Part shown: one piece after another, positions 1 through 7,715 of the stretch
Layout: each line of letters opens with the position of its first letter
Numbering within the stretch: the first letter of the stretch is position 1
DNA from: Actinopolymorpha sp. NPDC004070
Lineage (GTDB): Bacteria > Actinomycetota > Actinomycetes > Propionibacteriales > Actinopolymorphaceae
Assembly (NCBI RefSeq): GCF_040610475.1
Contig: NZ_JBEXMJ010000007.1
Span: 124,001 to 188,000 of the forward strand
Reading direction: 5' to 3'
DNA length: 64,000 nucleotides
Program-made: the position numbers and the translations under genes
The notes under the pieces: model-generated
Seen by the model: only the letters and a program-made list of their open reading frames with translations
Told to the model about the DNA's origin: nothing
Databases searched by the model: none

Positions 1-24
1 GTCCTCGGGGCGAAGGCGGGTCAC
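1..24 (-). CDS. Start of an unidentified gene (partial, cut by window edge)
   Basis: On the minus strand a GTG at 24 is followed by seven open codons (Met-Thr-Arg-Leu-Arg-Pro-Glu-Asp) running off the window. A purine-rich stretch, GAAAGGGAG, lies a few bases upstream and would serve as ribosome binding site. It begins 45 bases after the stop of the thiamine-diphosphate enzyme on the same strand, so the two are probably co-transcribed. Eight residues are too few to name a function. Confidence 0.45.
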
Positions 25-69
25 GGTGTCTCCCTTTCTGCAGGCTTGCTGAGGGGTTGTCGCTGGGGA

Positions 70-1761
70 CTACGAGCGGGTGCCCGGTGGGTCGAGCAGG
101 CCGGAGAGCCGCCGGCCCGGCGCGATGACGTCGGGGTCGGTGCGGACGTCCACCACGCAGGGCCGGTCAGAGCGCAGGGCCTCGGTCAGGACGGCCTCCG
201 TATGCGACGGGTCGTCGAGGACGAAGCCCGCAGCACCCAGGCCGCGGGCCCAGGTGGCCAGGTCGAGCCGGCCGATGTCCACGCCGGCGAGCCGCCCGTG
301 CGAGGTCGCCTGGTGCATGGCGATGGTGCCGTACATGCCGTTCTGGAACGCGAGGACGACGATCGGCGCGGCGTACCGCACCGCTGTCTCGATCTCCTGC
401 CCGGTCATCAGGACGCCGCCGTCCCCGACCAGCGCGACGACGGTGTTCAGCGGCCGGTGCAGTTTGGCGGCGACGGCGGCCGGGACGGCGTACCCCATCG
501 CGCCGTTGCAGGGTGCCAGCAGCCGGTGGGTGGTGCGGAACCCCCAGTGCCGGTGGAAGAAGGCGGAGAAGTTGCCGGCGTCGTTGGTGAGGATCACGTC
601 GTCCGGGACGAGCCGCCGCAGCGTGGCGACCACCTCGGCCGGGTGCACGGTGCCGGGCCGGGTGGACTCTCCGGTGGCGCGGGCGTACCTGACCGCGGCG
701 GTGTGGTGGCGTTCCCAGACCGACGCCCATTGGGTGCGCGGGCCGGCCGAGGTCGGCTCGGTAGCGCGCCGGACGAGAGCATTCAGGACGGCGTGCGGGT
801 CGGCTTCCAGGACGGTGGTGAGGCCCGGATGCCGGGGCCTGGGCAGGCCGATGCCCACCAGGACCAGGTGCTGGTGGGGTAGCGGGTAGCGGTGGTCCTG
901 GGAGGTGATCGCGTCCAGGCGGGTGCCGAGGACCATCACCAAGTCGGCGTTCTCCAGCGCCTCGCGTACGTCGTCGGGTACGCCGAGGCCGAGGTGGCCG
1001 AGGAAGTGTGGGTGGTCCTCGTCGAAGCAGTCCTGCCGCCGGAACGCCGAGTAGACCCCGAAGCCGGCGACCTCGCCGGCGGCCCGCAGGGTGTCCCGGC
1101 CCACCCGGTCGCCGGGACCGCAGATCGCCACCGGCCGGTGAGCCGAGGACAACAGGCCGGCGAGGTGTTCGGCGAACCGGTCAGCCGATGTGGCGGTGGA
1201 GTCGCCGGTGTCGCCGTGCCGGTCGTGTCCGGTGGTGAGCCGGACCGCGCCGTCGTACGCCGCGGTCCAGAAGTCCGCGGGCACGGCGAGCGCCACCGGT
1301 CCGGGGCATGGGCCGGTCGCCGCCCGGTGGGCCTCGGCCAGCAGGCCGGGGACCTCCTCGGCGGTGCGTGCCTCCCGCGCCCATCCGGTGAGCGGGGCGT
1401 ACATGGCGGCGAGGTCGACCTCCTGGAACGACTCCCGGCCCAGCGCCCCGGACTCCACCTGGCCGAGGATCGCGACCAGCGGCGTCTGGTCCTGCCGCGC
1501 GGTGTGTACGCCGATGGCGAGGTTGGCCGCACCGGGGCCGCGGCTGGCCAGCGCGAGGGCGGGCCGCCCGGTCAGCTTGCCCTCCGCCTCCGCCATGAAC
1601 GCCGCGCCGGCCTCGTGCCGGGTGGAGACCAGGCGGACACCGGGCTCGGCCTCCCAGGCGTCGAGCAGGGGGAGAAAGGACTCCCCCGGAACGGTGTACG
1701 CGGTCCGGACGCCGGCCTCGACCAGCTGGCGAACGGCCGCCCCGGCGACGGTCTGGGCCAT
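70..1761 (-). CDS. Thiamine-diphosphate-dependent enzyme, acetolactate synthase-like
   Basis: A 563-residue protein with the three-domain layout of the acetolactate synthase/benzoylformate decarboxylase superfamily. The N-terminal Pyr domain has the conserved activating glutamate in TRHEAG (Glu50). The C-terminal PP domain has the ThDP-Mg motif GDGG (446-449) with the partner asparagine at about 474 (FQNGMYG). Start ATG 1761 follows AGGAGGGAGG at good spacing. The substrate cannot be read from the sequence. No regulatory subunit gene (ilvN) is adjacent, so this is probably not the biosynthetic IlvB but a catabolic or decarboxylating paralogue. It lies on the opposite strand to the yraN operon. 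Confidence 0.85.
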   Translation of the reverse strand: MAQTVAGAAVRQLVEAGVRTAYTVPGESFLPLLDAWEAEPGVRLVSTRHEAGAAFMAEAEGKLTGRPALALASRGPGAANLAIGVHTARQDQTPLVAILGQVESGALGRESFQEVDLAAMYAPLTGWAREARTAEEVPGLLAEAHRAATGPCPGPVALAVPADFWTAAYDGAVRLTTGHDRHGDTGDSTATSADRFAEHLAGLLSSAHRPVAICGPGDRVGRDTLRAAGEVAGFGVYSAFRRQDCFDEDHPHFLGHLGLGVPDDVREALENADLVMVLGTRLDAITSQDHRYPLPHQHLVLVGIGLPRPRHPGLTTVLEADPHAVLNALVRRATEPTSAGPRTQWASVWERHHTAAVRYARATGESTRPGTVHPAEVVATLRRLVPDDVILTNDAGNFSAFFHRHWGFRTTHRLLAPCNGAMGYAVPAAVAAKLHRPLNTVVALVGDGGVLMTGQEIETAVRYAAPIVVLAFQNGMYGTIAMHQATSHGRLAGVDIGRLDLATWARGLGAAGFVLDDPSHTEAVLTEALRSDRPCVVDVRTDPDVIAPGRRLSGLLDPPGTRS

Positions 1762-1832
1762 CGGCGCCTCCCTCCTGCGCGGAGTCCCGTCATATCAGCC
1801 CTCACCCACAACACCCGGGCGGCGACCGGTTT

Positions 1833-1868
1833 CTGTCCACAGTCGGTACGCCGGCGGTCTTGTCCACA
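1833..1868 (+). promoter_or_regulatory. Pair of DnaA-box-like sites
   Basis: The divergent gap between the ThDP enzyme and yraN contains TTGTCCACA at 1860-1868, which matches the actinobacterial DnaA box consensus, and a one-mismatch copy CTGTCCACA at 1833-1841, in the same orientation and 27 bases apart. Binding is inferred from sequence only. Confidence 0.35.
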
Positions 1869-1933
1869 GCCCGCCTCGCCGCCCCGAAACCAGCCCGCCC
1901 GCCCGGCCACAGTGGTCGCGGAGGTGAGCACCG

Positions 1934-2293
1934 ATGCGAGTGAAAGACCTGGTCGGGCGCCACGGCGAGGAGCTGGCTGCCCGGCATCTGCAAGACGCAG
2001 GGTTCGTCGTCCTGGCCCGCAACTGGCGCTGCGACATCGGCGAGATCGACATCGTCGCGCGGGACGAGCAGACCCTGGTGGTGTGTGAGGTCAAGACGAG
2101 GTCCGGCGTGATGTTCGGGACCCCGCTGGAGGCGGTGACGGCGGACAAGGCCGCGCGGCTGCGCCGGCTCGCCGCGCGTTTCCTCGCCGACCACGACCTT
2201 CGGCCGCGGTCGGTCCGGATCGACGTGGTCGGCGTGCTGCGCCGCGGATCCGCTCCCGCCCACATCGAGCACGTACGGGGGATCGACGGATGA
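1934..2293 (+). CDS. yraN: YraN/UPF0102 family nuclease-like protein
   Basis: A 119-residue protein of the UPF0102 family, which has a restriction-endonuclease-like fold related to archaeal Holliday junction resolvases. The conserved acid cluster and lysine are visible: GEIDIVARD followed by CEVKTR, the usual D-E-x-K metal-site arrangement. Cellular substrates are not firmly established for this family. The start ATG follows GGAGGTGAG at five bases. Its stop overlaps the next start (ATGA, 2290-2293), so it is translationally coupled to the ComM-like ATPase. Actinobacteria usually carry rnhB and DUF2469 upstream; here the ThDP enzyme stands in that place. Confidence 0.92.
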   Translation: MRVKDLVGRHGEELAARHLQDAGFVVLARNWRCDIGEIDIVARDEQTLVVCEVKTRSGVMFGTPLEAVTADKAARLRRLAARFLADHDLRPRSVRIDVVGVLRRGSAPAHIEHVRGIDG

Positions 2294-3945
2294 CGCTCGC
2301 CCGAGCACGATCGGTGTCCCTGTCCGGGGTCGAGGGACACGTCGTCGACGTGGAGGCCCACATCGGCAACGGCCTGCCCGGGTTCAGCCTGGTGGGCCTG
2401 CCCGACGCCGCCCTGGCCGAGGCGCGTTCGCGGGTGCGGGCCGCCGTCGCCAACTCCGGGCAGGGCTGGCCGCAGCGCAAGCTGACGGTGGCCCTGTCAC
2501 CGGCGACGTTGCCCAAGGCCGGCGCCCATTTCGACCTGGCCATCGCGATGGCGGTGCTGGGGGCGACCCAGGCGGTTCCGCAGGACCGGCTCGACGACGT
2601 GGTGCTGCTCGGTGAGCTCGGACTCGACGGCCGCCTCAAGCCCATCCGGGGCACGTTGCCGTCCGTGCTGGCCGCGGCCACGGTGGGCCGGACGAGGTTC
2701 GTCGTACCCGAGCCCAACGTCGGTGAGGCCAGGTTGGTGGCCGGGGTGGAGGTCTTCGGTGTGCGGTCGCTGCGGCAGACGCTGGCTCTGCTGTGCGGGG
2801 AGGAGTTGCCCGACGAGCCGCCCTATCTCGCCGAGGACGATCCCGCGGCCGCCGAGAACAGCGTGCTGCCGCGTTCGGACCGGCTGGCCGGTCTCGACCT
2901 CGGCGAGGTGCTCGGGCAGGCCGGCGCCCGGAGGGCGGTCGAGGTGGCCGCCGCGGGTGGACATCACCTCGCGATGTCCGGGCCGCCCGGCGCGGGCAAG
3001 ACGATGCTGGCCGAGCGGATGCCCGGGTTGCTCCCCGACCTCGACCAGCGTGAGGCGCTGGAGGTGACCGCCATCCACTCCGTGGCCGGGCTGTTGCCCT
3101 CGAGCGCTCCGCTGGTGGTGCGCCCGCCGTTCTGCGATCCCCACCACTCCGCCTCCCTGCCGGCGATCGTCGGTGGAGGTGCCCGGATGGCCAGGCCCGG
3201 CGCGGTGTCGCTGGCACATCGGGGCATTTTGTTTCTGGACGAAGCTCCCGAATTCCGGCCCACGGTTCTGGACGCGCTGCGCCAGCCGCTCGAGCACGGC
3301 GAGGTGGTCATCGCCAGGGCTGCCGGGACGGCAAGGTTCCCGGCCCGCTTCCAGCTGGTGATCGCGTCCAACCCGTGCCCGTGCGGACGCGCCTACGGCA
3401 AGGGCCTCTACTGCACCTGCACTCCCCAGGCGAGGAGCCGTTACCAGCATCGGCTGTCCGGTCCGATCAAGGACCGGATCGACATCATGCAGCTCGTCGA
3501 GCCGGTCGCCCGGGCCGAGATGGTCGCCGACCAGAGCCTGGTCGAGCCCAGCACCGTCGTCGCGGAGCGGGTACGAACGGCTCGACAACGCCAGGCCCAC
3601 CGCTTCGTGCACGATCCGTGGTCGCTGAACGCCCACGTGCCCGGCTACGAGCTGCGGCGGCACTGGCCGCCCGAGCCGGACGCGTTGCCCGCCGTGGAGA
3701 GTCAGCTCAGCTCCGGGTGGATCACCGCCCGGGGTGCCGACCGGGTGCTCCGGTTGGCCTGGACACTGGCGGACCTGGCCGGACGTGACCGCCCCGGACG
3801 GCAGGACGTGTTCGCGGCGCTGACCCTGCGGCTGGGCAGGGAGCCCTTCCGCCGGGACACCGGACGGCGCGGCGCGGCATCCCCTGCCGCACCGGTGCCG
3901 TCCGTGGAGGCGGGGGAACCCACGACGAAACGATGGAGCCGGTGA
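2290..3945 (+). CDS. comM: YifB/ComM family magnesium-chelatase-like AAA+ ATPase
   Basis: A 551-residue YifB-type protein: an N-terminal Lon-protease-like S5 fold (about 1-170), a central AAA+ module and a C-terminal Mg-chelatase C-domain. Walker A is GPPGAGKT, Walker B is ILFLDEAPEF, and the NPCPCG cysteine motif is followed by further cysteines in YCTC, typical of the family. The Vibrio/Haemophilus homologue ComM is a hexameric branch-migration helicase acting in natural transformation. Placement between yraN and dprA fits a DNA recombination role. The start overlaps the yraN stop by four bases; dprA begins one base after its stop. Confidence 0.93.
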   Translation: MTLARARSVSLSGVEGHVVDVEAHIGNGLPGFSLVGLPDAALAEARSRVRAAVANSGQGWPQRKLTVALSPATLPKAGAHFDLAIAMAVLGATQAVPQDRLDDVVLLGELGLDGRLKPIRGTLPSVLAAATVGRTRFVVPEPNVGEARLVAGVEVFGVRSLRQTLALLCGEELPDEPPYLAEDDPAAAENSVLPRSDRLAGLDLGEVLGQAGARRAVEVAAAGGHHLAMSGPPGAGKTMLAERMPGLLPDLDQREALEVTAIHSVAGLLPSSAPLVVRPPFCDPHHSASLPAIVGGGARMARPGAVSLAHRGILFLDEAPEFRPTVLDALRQPLEHGEVVIARAAGTARFPARFQLVIASNPCPCGRAYGKGLYCTCTPQARSRYQHRLSGPIKDRIDIMQLVEPVARAEMVADQSLVEPSTVVAERVRTARQRQAHRFVHDPWSLNAHVPGYELRRHWPPEPDALPAVESQLSSGWITARGADRVLRLAWTLADLAGRDRPGRQDVFAALTLRLGREPFRRDTGRRGAASPAAPVPSVEAGEPTTKRWSR

Positions 3946-3946
3946 C

Positions 3947-5284
3947 GTGACCCACCCAGCTGGCGACGCGTCCGGCCAACTCGGCCTGGACGGCGTAGGT
4001 GAACCCGGCTCCGCGGGGCCCTCTGGCTCTTCAGGCTTCCCGTGCCCTCCGGGCTCTCCGGATTCGCCGGGTTCTCCCGGAGCGGGCGCTGTCGACTACT
4101 CCACACAGGAAGGCGGAGGCGAGGTCTCCCTGGCCGAACGCCGGGCCCGGGCCGCTCTGACCCGCCTCGGTGAACCCGGTGACCTGGCCCTCGCTCGTTT
4201 CGTCGCCGAGCACGGACCCGAGGCCGCCTACGACGCCATCCGCACGAGCCGATTCCCGGGCCGCAGGCTCGGCGACTACCAGTCCCGGCTGGCGTCCGTC
4301 GACCCCGACCGCGACCTGGAGACCGCCGCCGCCGTCGGCGCCCGGCTGGTGTGTCCTGGCGACGCCGAGTGGCCGCCGTCGCTGGACGTGCTCGACGTGG
4401 CCGGCACCATCGACGGACGCGGTGGTCCGCCGCTGGCGCTGTGGGTGCGCGGCCGCGCGGACCTGCGGGTCGTGACCGATCGGTCCTGTGCGTTCGTGGG
4501 AGCCCGGGCGGCCACCGAATACGGCCTCTACGTCGCGGCCGAACTCGCCTCCGGCGCGGCCGACCACGCCGTGACGATCGTGTCCGGCGGCGCGTTCGGG
4601 ATCGACGCGGCCGCGCACCGCGGTGCGCTCGCCGCAGGCGGCTGCACGGTCGCCGTACTCGCCTCCGGCGTCGATGTTCCTTATCCCCGCGCGCACGAAC
4701 AGCTCCTGGGCTGGATCGCCGACGCCGGACTGGTGGTCAGCGAGGTGCCACCCGGATCGACACCGCGCCGGCCGCGGTTCCTCATCCGCAACCGCCTGAT
4801 CGCGGCGATGACCCTCGGCACCGTCGTGGTGGAGGCGGCACTGCGCAGTGGGGCGCTCAACACCGCGAGCTGGGCCGACCGTTGTCATCGGGAGGTGATG
4901 GGCGTGCCGGGGCCGGTGACTTCCGTGGCCTCGGCAGGAGTGCACCGGCTGGTCCGCGAGGGCGGTGCCGTCCTGGTGACCGACGCCGAGGAGGTGGTGG
5001 AGCAGATCGGCCGACTGGGTGTCGACCTGGCGCCACCGAAGACCGGGGTCAGCCGGTCACGGGACGGTCTGGACGCACGGGCGCGCCAGGTCCTGGAGGC
5101 GGTGCCGGTCCTGCGGGCGGGGGGAGTGGCGTCCATCGCCCAATCAGCCGGGGTGGCAGCCGACGAAGTCCTCGCCGCACTCGGGGAGCTGTTCCTGCTC
5201 GGGTTCGTCGAACGCCAGGGCACCGGCTGGCGGCTGTCGTCCCGGGAGCGCGACACCCGCCGGCACCAGTCGAGCGGACCATGA
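3947..5284 (+). CDS. dprA: DNA-processing protein DprA
   Basis: A 445-residue DprA/Smf protein that in other bacteria loads RecA on incoming single-stranded DNA. The extended Rossmann core is clear: VGAR, then VSGGAFGIDAAAH, the RNRLIA segment and VVVEAALRSGAL, with a C-terminal winged-helix (DML1-like) region at about 370-440. The first 50 or so residues are a Gly/Pro/Ser-rich low-complexity extension before the core; a start further downstream is possible, but the GTG at 3947 lies one base from the comM stop, which favours coupling. The stop overlaps the xerC ATG (ATGA). Confidence 0.93.
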   Translation: MTHPAGDASGQLGLDGVGEPGSAGPSGSSGFPCPPGSPDSPGSPGAGAVDYSTQEGGGEVSLAERRARAALTRLGEPGDLALARFVAEHGPEAAYDAIRTSRFPGRRLGDYQSRLASVDPDRDLETAAAVGARLVCPGDAEWPPSLDVLDVAGTIDGRGGPPLALWVRGRADLRVVTDRSCAFVGARAATEYGLYVAAELASGAADHAVTIVSGGAFGIDAAAHRGALAAGGCTVAVLASGVDVPYPRAHEQLLGWIADAGLVVSEVPPGSTPRRPRFLIRNRLIAAMTLGTVVVEAALRSGALNTASWADRCHREVMGVPGPVTSVASAGVHRLVREGGAVLVTDAEEVVEQIGRLGVDLAPPKTGVSRSRDGLDARARQVLEAVPVLRAGGVASIAQSAGVAADEVLAALGELFLLGFVERQGTGWRLSSRERDTRRHQSSGP

Positions 5285-6378
5285 CGCCGCGCCTGCCCGG
5301 CCGGTCGCTCACCCGTGAAGCCGTCGAATGCGGCATGGTCGTAGTCGTGAACGCCGAACGCACCTCCGGTGGGCCCGCCCCCCGGTGGGCCGAGCCCACC
5401 CTCGCTGCCTTCGCCCGCCACCTCCGGGCCGAGCGTGACCTGTCCGAGCACTCGGTTCGTGCCTACCTGGGGGACATCCGGAGTCTGCTCGACCACGTGC
5501 AGTCGGTCCGGGACGACCCGGAAGACGTGGACGGCATGGACGGCATGGACGGCATGGACGGCATGGACGGCATGGACGGCATGGACGGCATGGACGGCAT
5601 GGACGGCCCGCTCGGCCTGGTCGACATCCACCTGCTGCGCGACTGGCTGGCCGGGATCCAGGCCGGCGGACGAGCTCGAACCACCCTCGCCCGCCGCGCG
5701 GCAGCGGCCCGGACCTTCACCGCCTGGGCACACCGCACCGGACTGCTGGCCGAGGATCCCGGGCTGCTTCTTGGCTCGCCCAAACCACACCGCACGCTGC
5801 CCGGCGTGCTGCGCCAGGAAGAGGCCGGCCAACTGCTGCGGGTCGCCGCCGTCGCCAGTGACGACGGGTCGCCGGTCGGCTGCCGTGACCGCGCCGTCCT
5901 CGAAGTTCTCTACGCGACGGGCGTCCGGGTGGGTGAGCTCGTCGCCCTGGACGTGGACGACGTAGACCAGGGACGCCGGCTGGTGCGAGTGCTCGGCAAG
6001 GGGCGGAAGGAGCGGTCGGTGCCGTTCGGCGTCCCGGCGGCCGAGGCGCTGAGCGACTACCTGCGGACCGCCCGCGGAAAGCTGTGCAGCGACAGGAGCG
6101 GGCCCGCGTTGTTCCTCGGGGCGCGTGGTGGCCGGCTCGACCAGCGGGCGGTCCGCAGACTGGTGCACGCCCGGCTCGGTGACGTTCCCGACGCGCCCGA
6201 CCTCGCGCCCCACGGCCTGCGCCACTCCGTCGCGACCCACCTGCTCGAGGGTGGCGCCGACCTGCGCAGCGTGCAGGAACTCCTCGGGCACGCCTCGATG
6301 GCGACCACGCAGATCTACACCCACGTCTCCGCGGATCGGCTGCGTAAGGTCTACCAACAAGCACATCCACGCGCGTAG
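5281..6378 (+). CDS. xerC: Tyrosine recombinase XerC-type
   Basis: A 365-residue site-specific tyrosine recombinase. The N-terminal SAM-like core-binding domain (about 38-160) is followed by the catalytic domain with the full set of active residues: Arg216 (ATGVRVGEL), Lys240, His311 and Arg314 (HGLRH), His337 (LLGH) and nucleophile Tyr346 (IYTH). XerC with XerD resolves chromosome dimers at dif. The ATG at 5281 overlaps the dprA stop; ATG 5335 is an alternative. It is longer than the roughly 300-residue family norm because of an N-terminal extension and a Gly-Met-Asp repeat (residues 83-109) in a loop of the core-binding domain. A stand-alone integrase of mobile origin is unlikely given the conserved dprA neighbourhood. 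Confidence 0.9.
   Translation: MTPRLPGRSLTREAVECGMVVVVNAERTSGGPAPRWAEPTLAAFARHLRAERDLSEHSVRAYLGDIRSLLDHVQSVRDDPEDVDGMDGMDGMDGMDGMDGMDGMDGMDGPLGLVDIHLLRDWLAGIQAGGRARTTLARRAAAARTFTAWAHRTGLLAEDPGLLLGSPKPHRTLPGVLRQEEAGQLLRVAAVASDDGSPVGCRDRAVLEVLYATGVRVGELVALDVDDVDQGRRLVRVLGKGRKERSVPFGVPAAEALSDYLRTARGKLCSDRSGPALFLGARGGRLDQRAVRRLVHARLGDVPDAPDLAPHGLRHSVATHLLEGGADLRSVQELLGHASMATTQIYTHVSADRLRKVYQQAHPRA
5527..5607 (+). repeat. 9-bp coding minisatellite in xerC (GMD repeat)
   Basis: Eight perfect tandem copies of ATGGACGGC (5536-5607), preceded by one copy with GTG in place of ATG (5527-5535). They encode a Met-Asp-Gly run in frame. Gain or loss of units would keep the frame. Confidence 0.97.
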
Positions 6379-6468
6379 GTGTTCTGTCCACCGGGGTCCA
6401 GCCCCCGGCGACTCGGGTGTGCCGGAGGCAACTGAGCGTGGGACGTACGTCCGCCCTGGTGAGCGTGG

Positions 6469-6474
6469 CACAAT
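6469..6474 (+). promoter_or_regulatory. Candidate -10 element (CACAAT) of the class V enzyme
   Basis: CACAAT ends eight bases before the GTG at 6483 and no Shine-Dalgarno is visible between them. This is the spacing of leaderless actinobacterial promoters. No convincing -35 is seen. Confidence 0.35.
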
Positions 6475-6482
6475 CGCCCGTC

Positions 6483-7694
6483 GTGACCTGGGACGTGACG
6501 GCGATGACCGGTGAGGCGCCGACGGCGAAGTCAGATCCGGCAGGCTCGCCCGACTGGGGAGACACCCGGGCGGCATGGGACCTCGATCCCGAGGTCGCGC
6601 ACCTCAACCACGGGTCCTTCGGCGCCGTCCCGCGGACGGTTCGAGCCGCCCAGGCCCGGTGGCGCGACCTGTCCGACGCGAACCCGATGAACTACTACCG
6701 CGAGATCCGCATCCCTGCCGTCCAGGCCGCTCGGGTGCGCGCCGCGGCCTTCCTCGGTGCCGCGCCGGACTCCCTGGGGCTGGTCGGCAACGCGACCGCG
6801 GGTGTGAGCACGGTGCTCGCGTCGTTCCCGCTCGGACCGGACGACGAGGTGATCCTGACCGACCACAGCTACGGAGCGGTGACCCTCGCCGCTCACCGCT
6901 GGGCACGTTCGGCGGGCGCACGCGTCGTGACGGCCCCGGTGGATCTGCTCGCCTCCGACGAGGAGGTGACCAGCGCCGTCCTCGCCGCGTTCACCAGCCG
7001 GACGCGCCTGCTGATCATCGACCACATCACGTCCCAGACAGCGCGGCTGTTCCCGGTCGCGGCTCTCGCCGCCGCCGCGACGGAACGAGGCGTCGCGACC
7101 CTGGTCGACGGCGCGCACGTACCGGGGATGCTGCCGGTCCAGGTCGAGCGGCTCGGAGCCGACTTCTGGGTGGGCAACTTCCACAAGTGGGCATTCGCCC
7201 CGCGCGGGGTGGCCGGCCTGTGGATCGCCCAGCCGTGGCGCGACCGGATCCGTCCGCTGGTCGCGTCCTGGAGCGAGGAACACGAGTTCCCGGCCGCGTT
7301 CGACCAGCAGGGGACCGCGGACGACTCTGCCTGGCTGGCCGTTCCCGACGCCCTCGACTTCTTCACCGCCTGGCAGCCGCAGCGGCTGCGCGACCACAAC
7401 AACGCGCTCGCGGCGTACGGACAGCAGGTGGTGGGCGCCGCCCTCGGCGTCGCACCGGAAGCCGGCGGAGGTGCGCCCGAGTTGTCCATGCGGATCATTC
7501 CGTTGCCGGCGGGAGTGGCCACCGACCAGGAAGGCGCGCACGCACTGTCCGGCCGCATCGCGAAGGACCTGCGCATCGAGGTGGCGGTCACCTGCTGGCG
7601 TGAACGCGGCTTCGTGCGGGTCTCGGCCCAGGCGTACAACGCGGCCGAGGAGTACGAACGCCTCGCGACCGGCCTCGCCCACCTCCTGGGCTGA
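6483..7694 (+). CDS. Class V PLP-dependent aminotransferase (isopenicillin-N-epimerase-like)
   Basis: A fold-type I PLP enzyme of the class V aminotransferase family. HLNHGSFG near the N-terminus is typical of the isopenicillin N epimerase (CefD)/cysteine-desulfurase-like subgroup. The PLP aspartate lies in VDGAH and the Schiff-base lysine in NFHKW. The start is uncertain: GTG 6483 (403 residues) sits eight bases after a CACAAT -10-like hexamer, while ATG 6504 (396 residues) removes a short unconserved stretch. No beta-lactam biosynthesis genes are nearby, so a true epimerase role is unlikely; the substrate is unknown. It follows xerC by about 100 bases and is probably a separate transcript. 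Confidence 0.83.
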   Translation: MTWDVTAMTGEAPTAKSDPAGSPDWGDTRAAWDLDPEVAHLNHGSFGAVPRTVRAAQARWRDLSDANPMNYYREIRIPAVQAARVRAAAFLGAAPDSLGLVGNATAGVSTVLASFPLGPDDEVILTDHSYGAVTLAAHRWARSAGARVVTAPVDLLASDEEVTSAVLAAFTSRTRLLIIDHITSQTARLFPVAALAAAATERGVATLVDGAHVPGMLPVQVERLGADFWVGNFHKWAFAPRGVAGLWIAQPWRDRIRPLVASWSEEHEFPAAFDQQGTADDSAWLAVPDALDFFTAWQPQRLRDHNNALAAYGQQVVGAALGVAPEAGGGAPELSMRIIPLPAGVATDQEGAHALSGRIAKDLRIEVAVTCWRERGFVRVSAQAYNAAEEYERLATGLAHLLG

Positions 7695-7715
7695 GCACCG
7701 CCGGACCCTGCCTGG

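Noticed and set aside
1833..1868. A replication origin
   Set aside because: Only two DnaA-like boxes, no dnaA/dnaN genes, no AT-rich unwinding element and no box cluster.
4351..5280. In-frame upstream extension of xerC through the dprA region
   Set aside because: The extension is Arg/Gly-rich shadow of dprA; family similarity begins only after 5281, where the ATGA overlap gives a natural start.
6483..7694. True isopenicillin N epimerase of a beta-lactam cluster
   Set aside because: No pcbAB/pcbC/cefE-like genes nearby; the family similarity is at subgroup level only.
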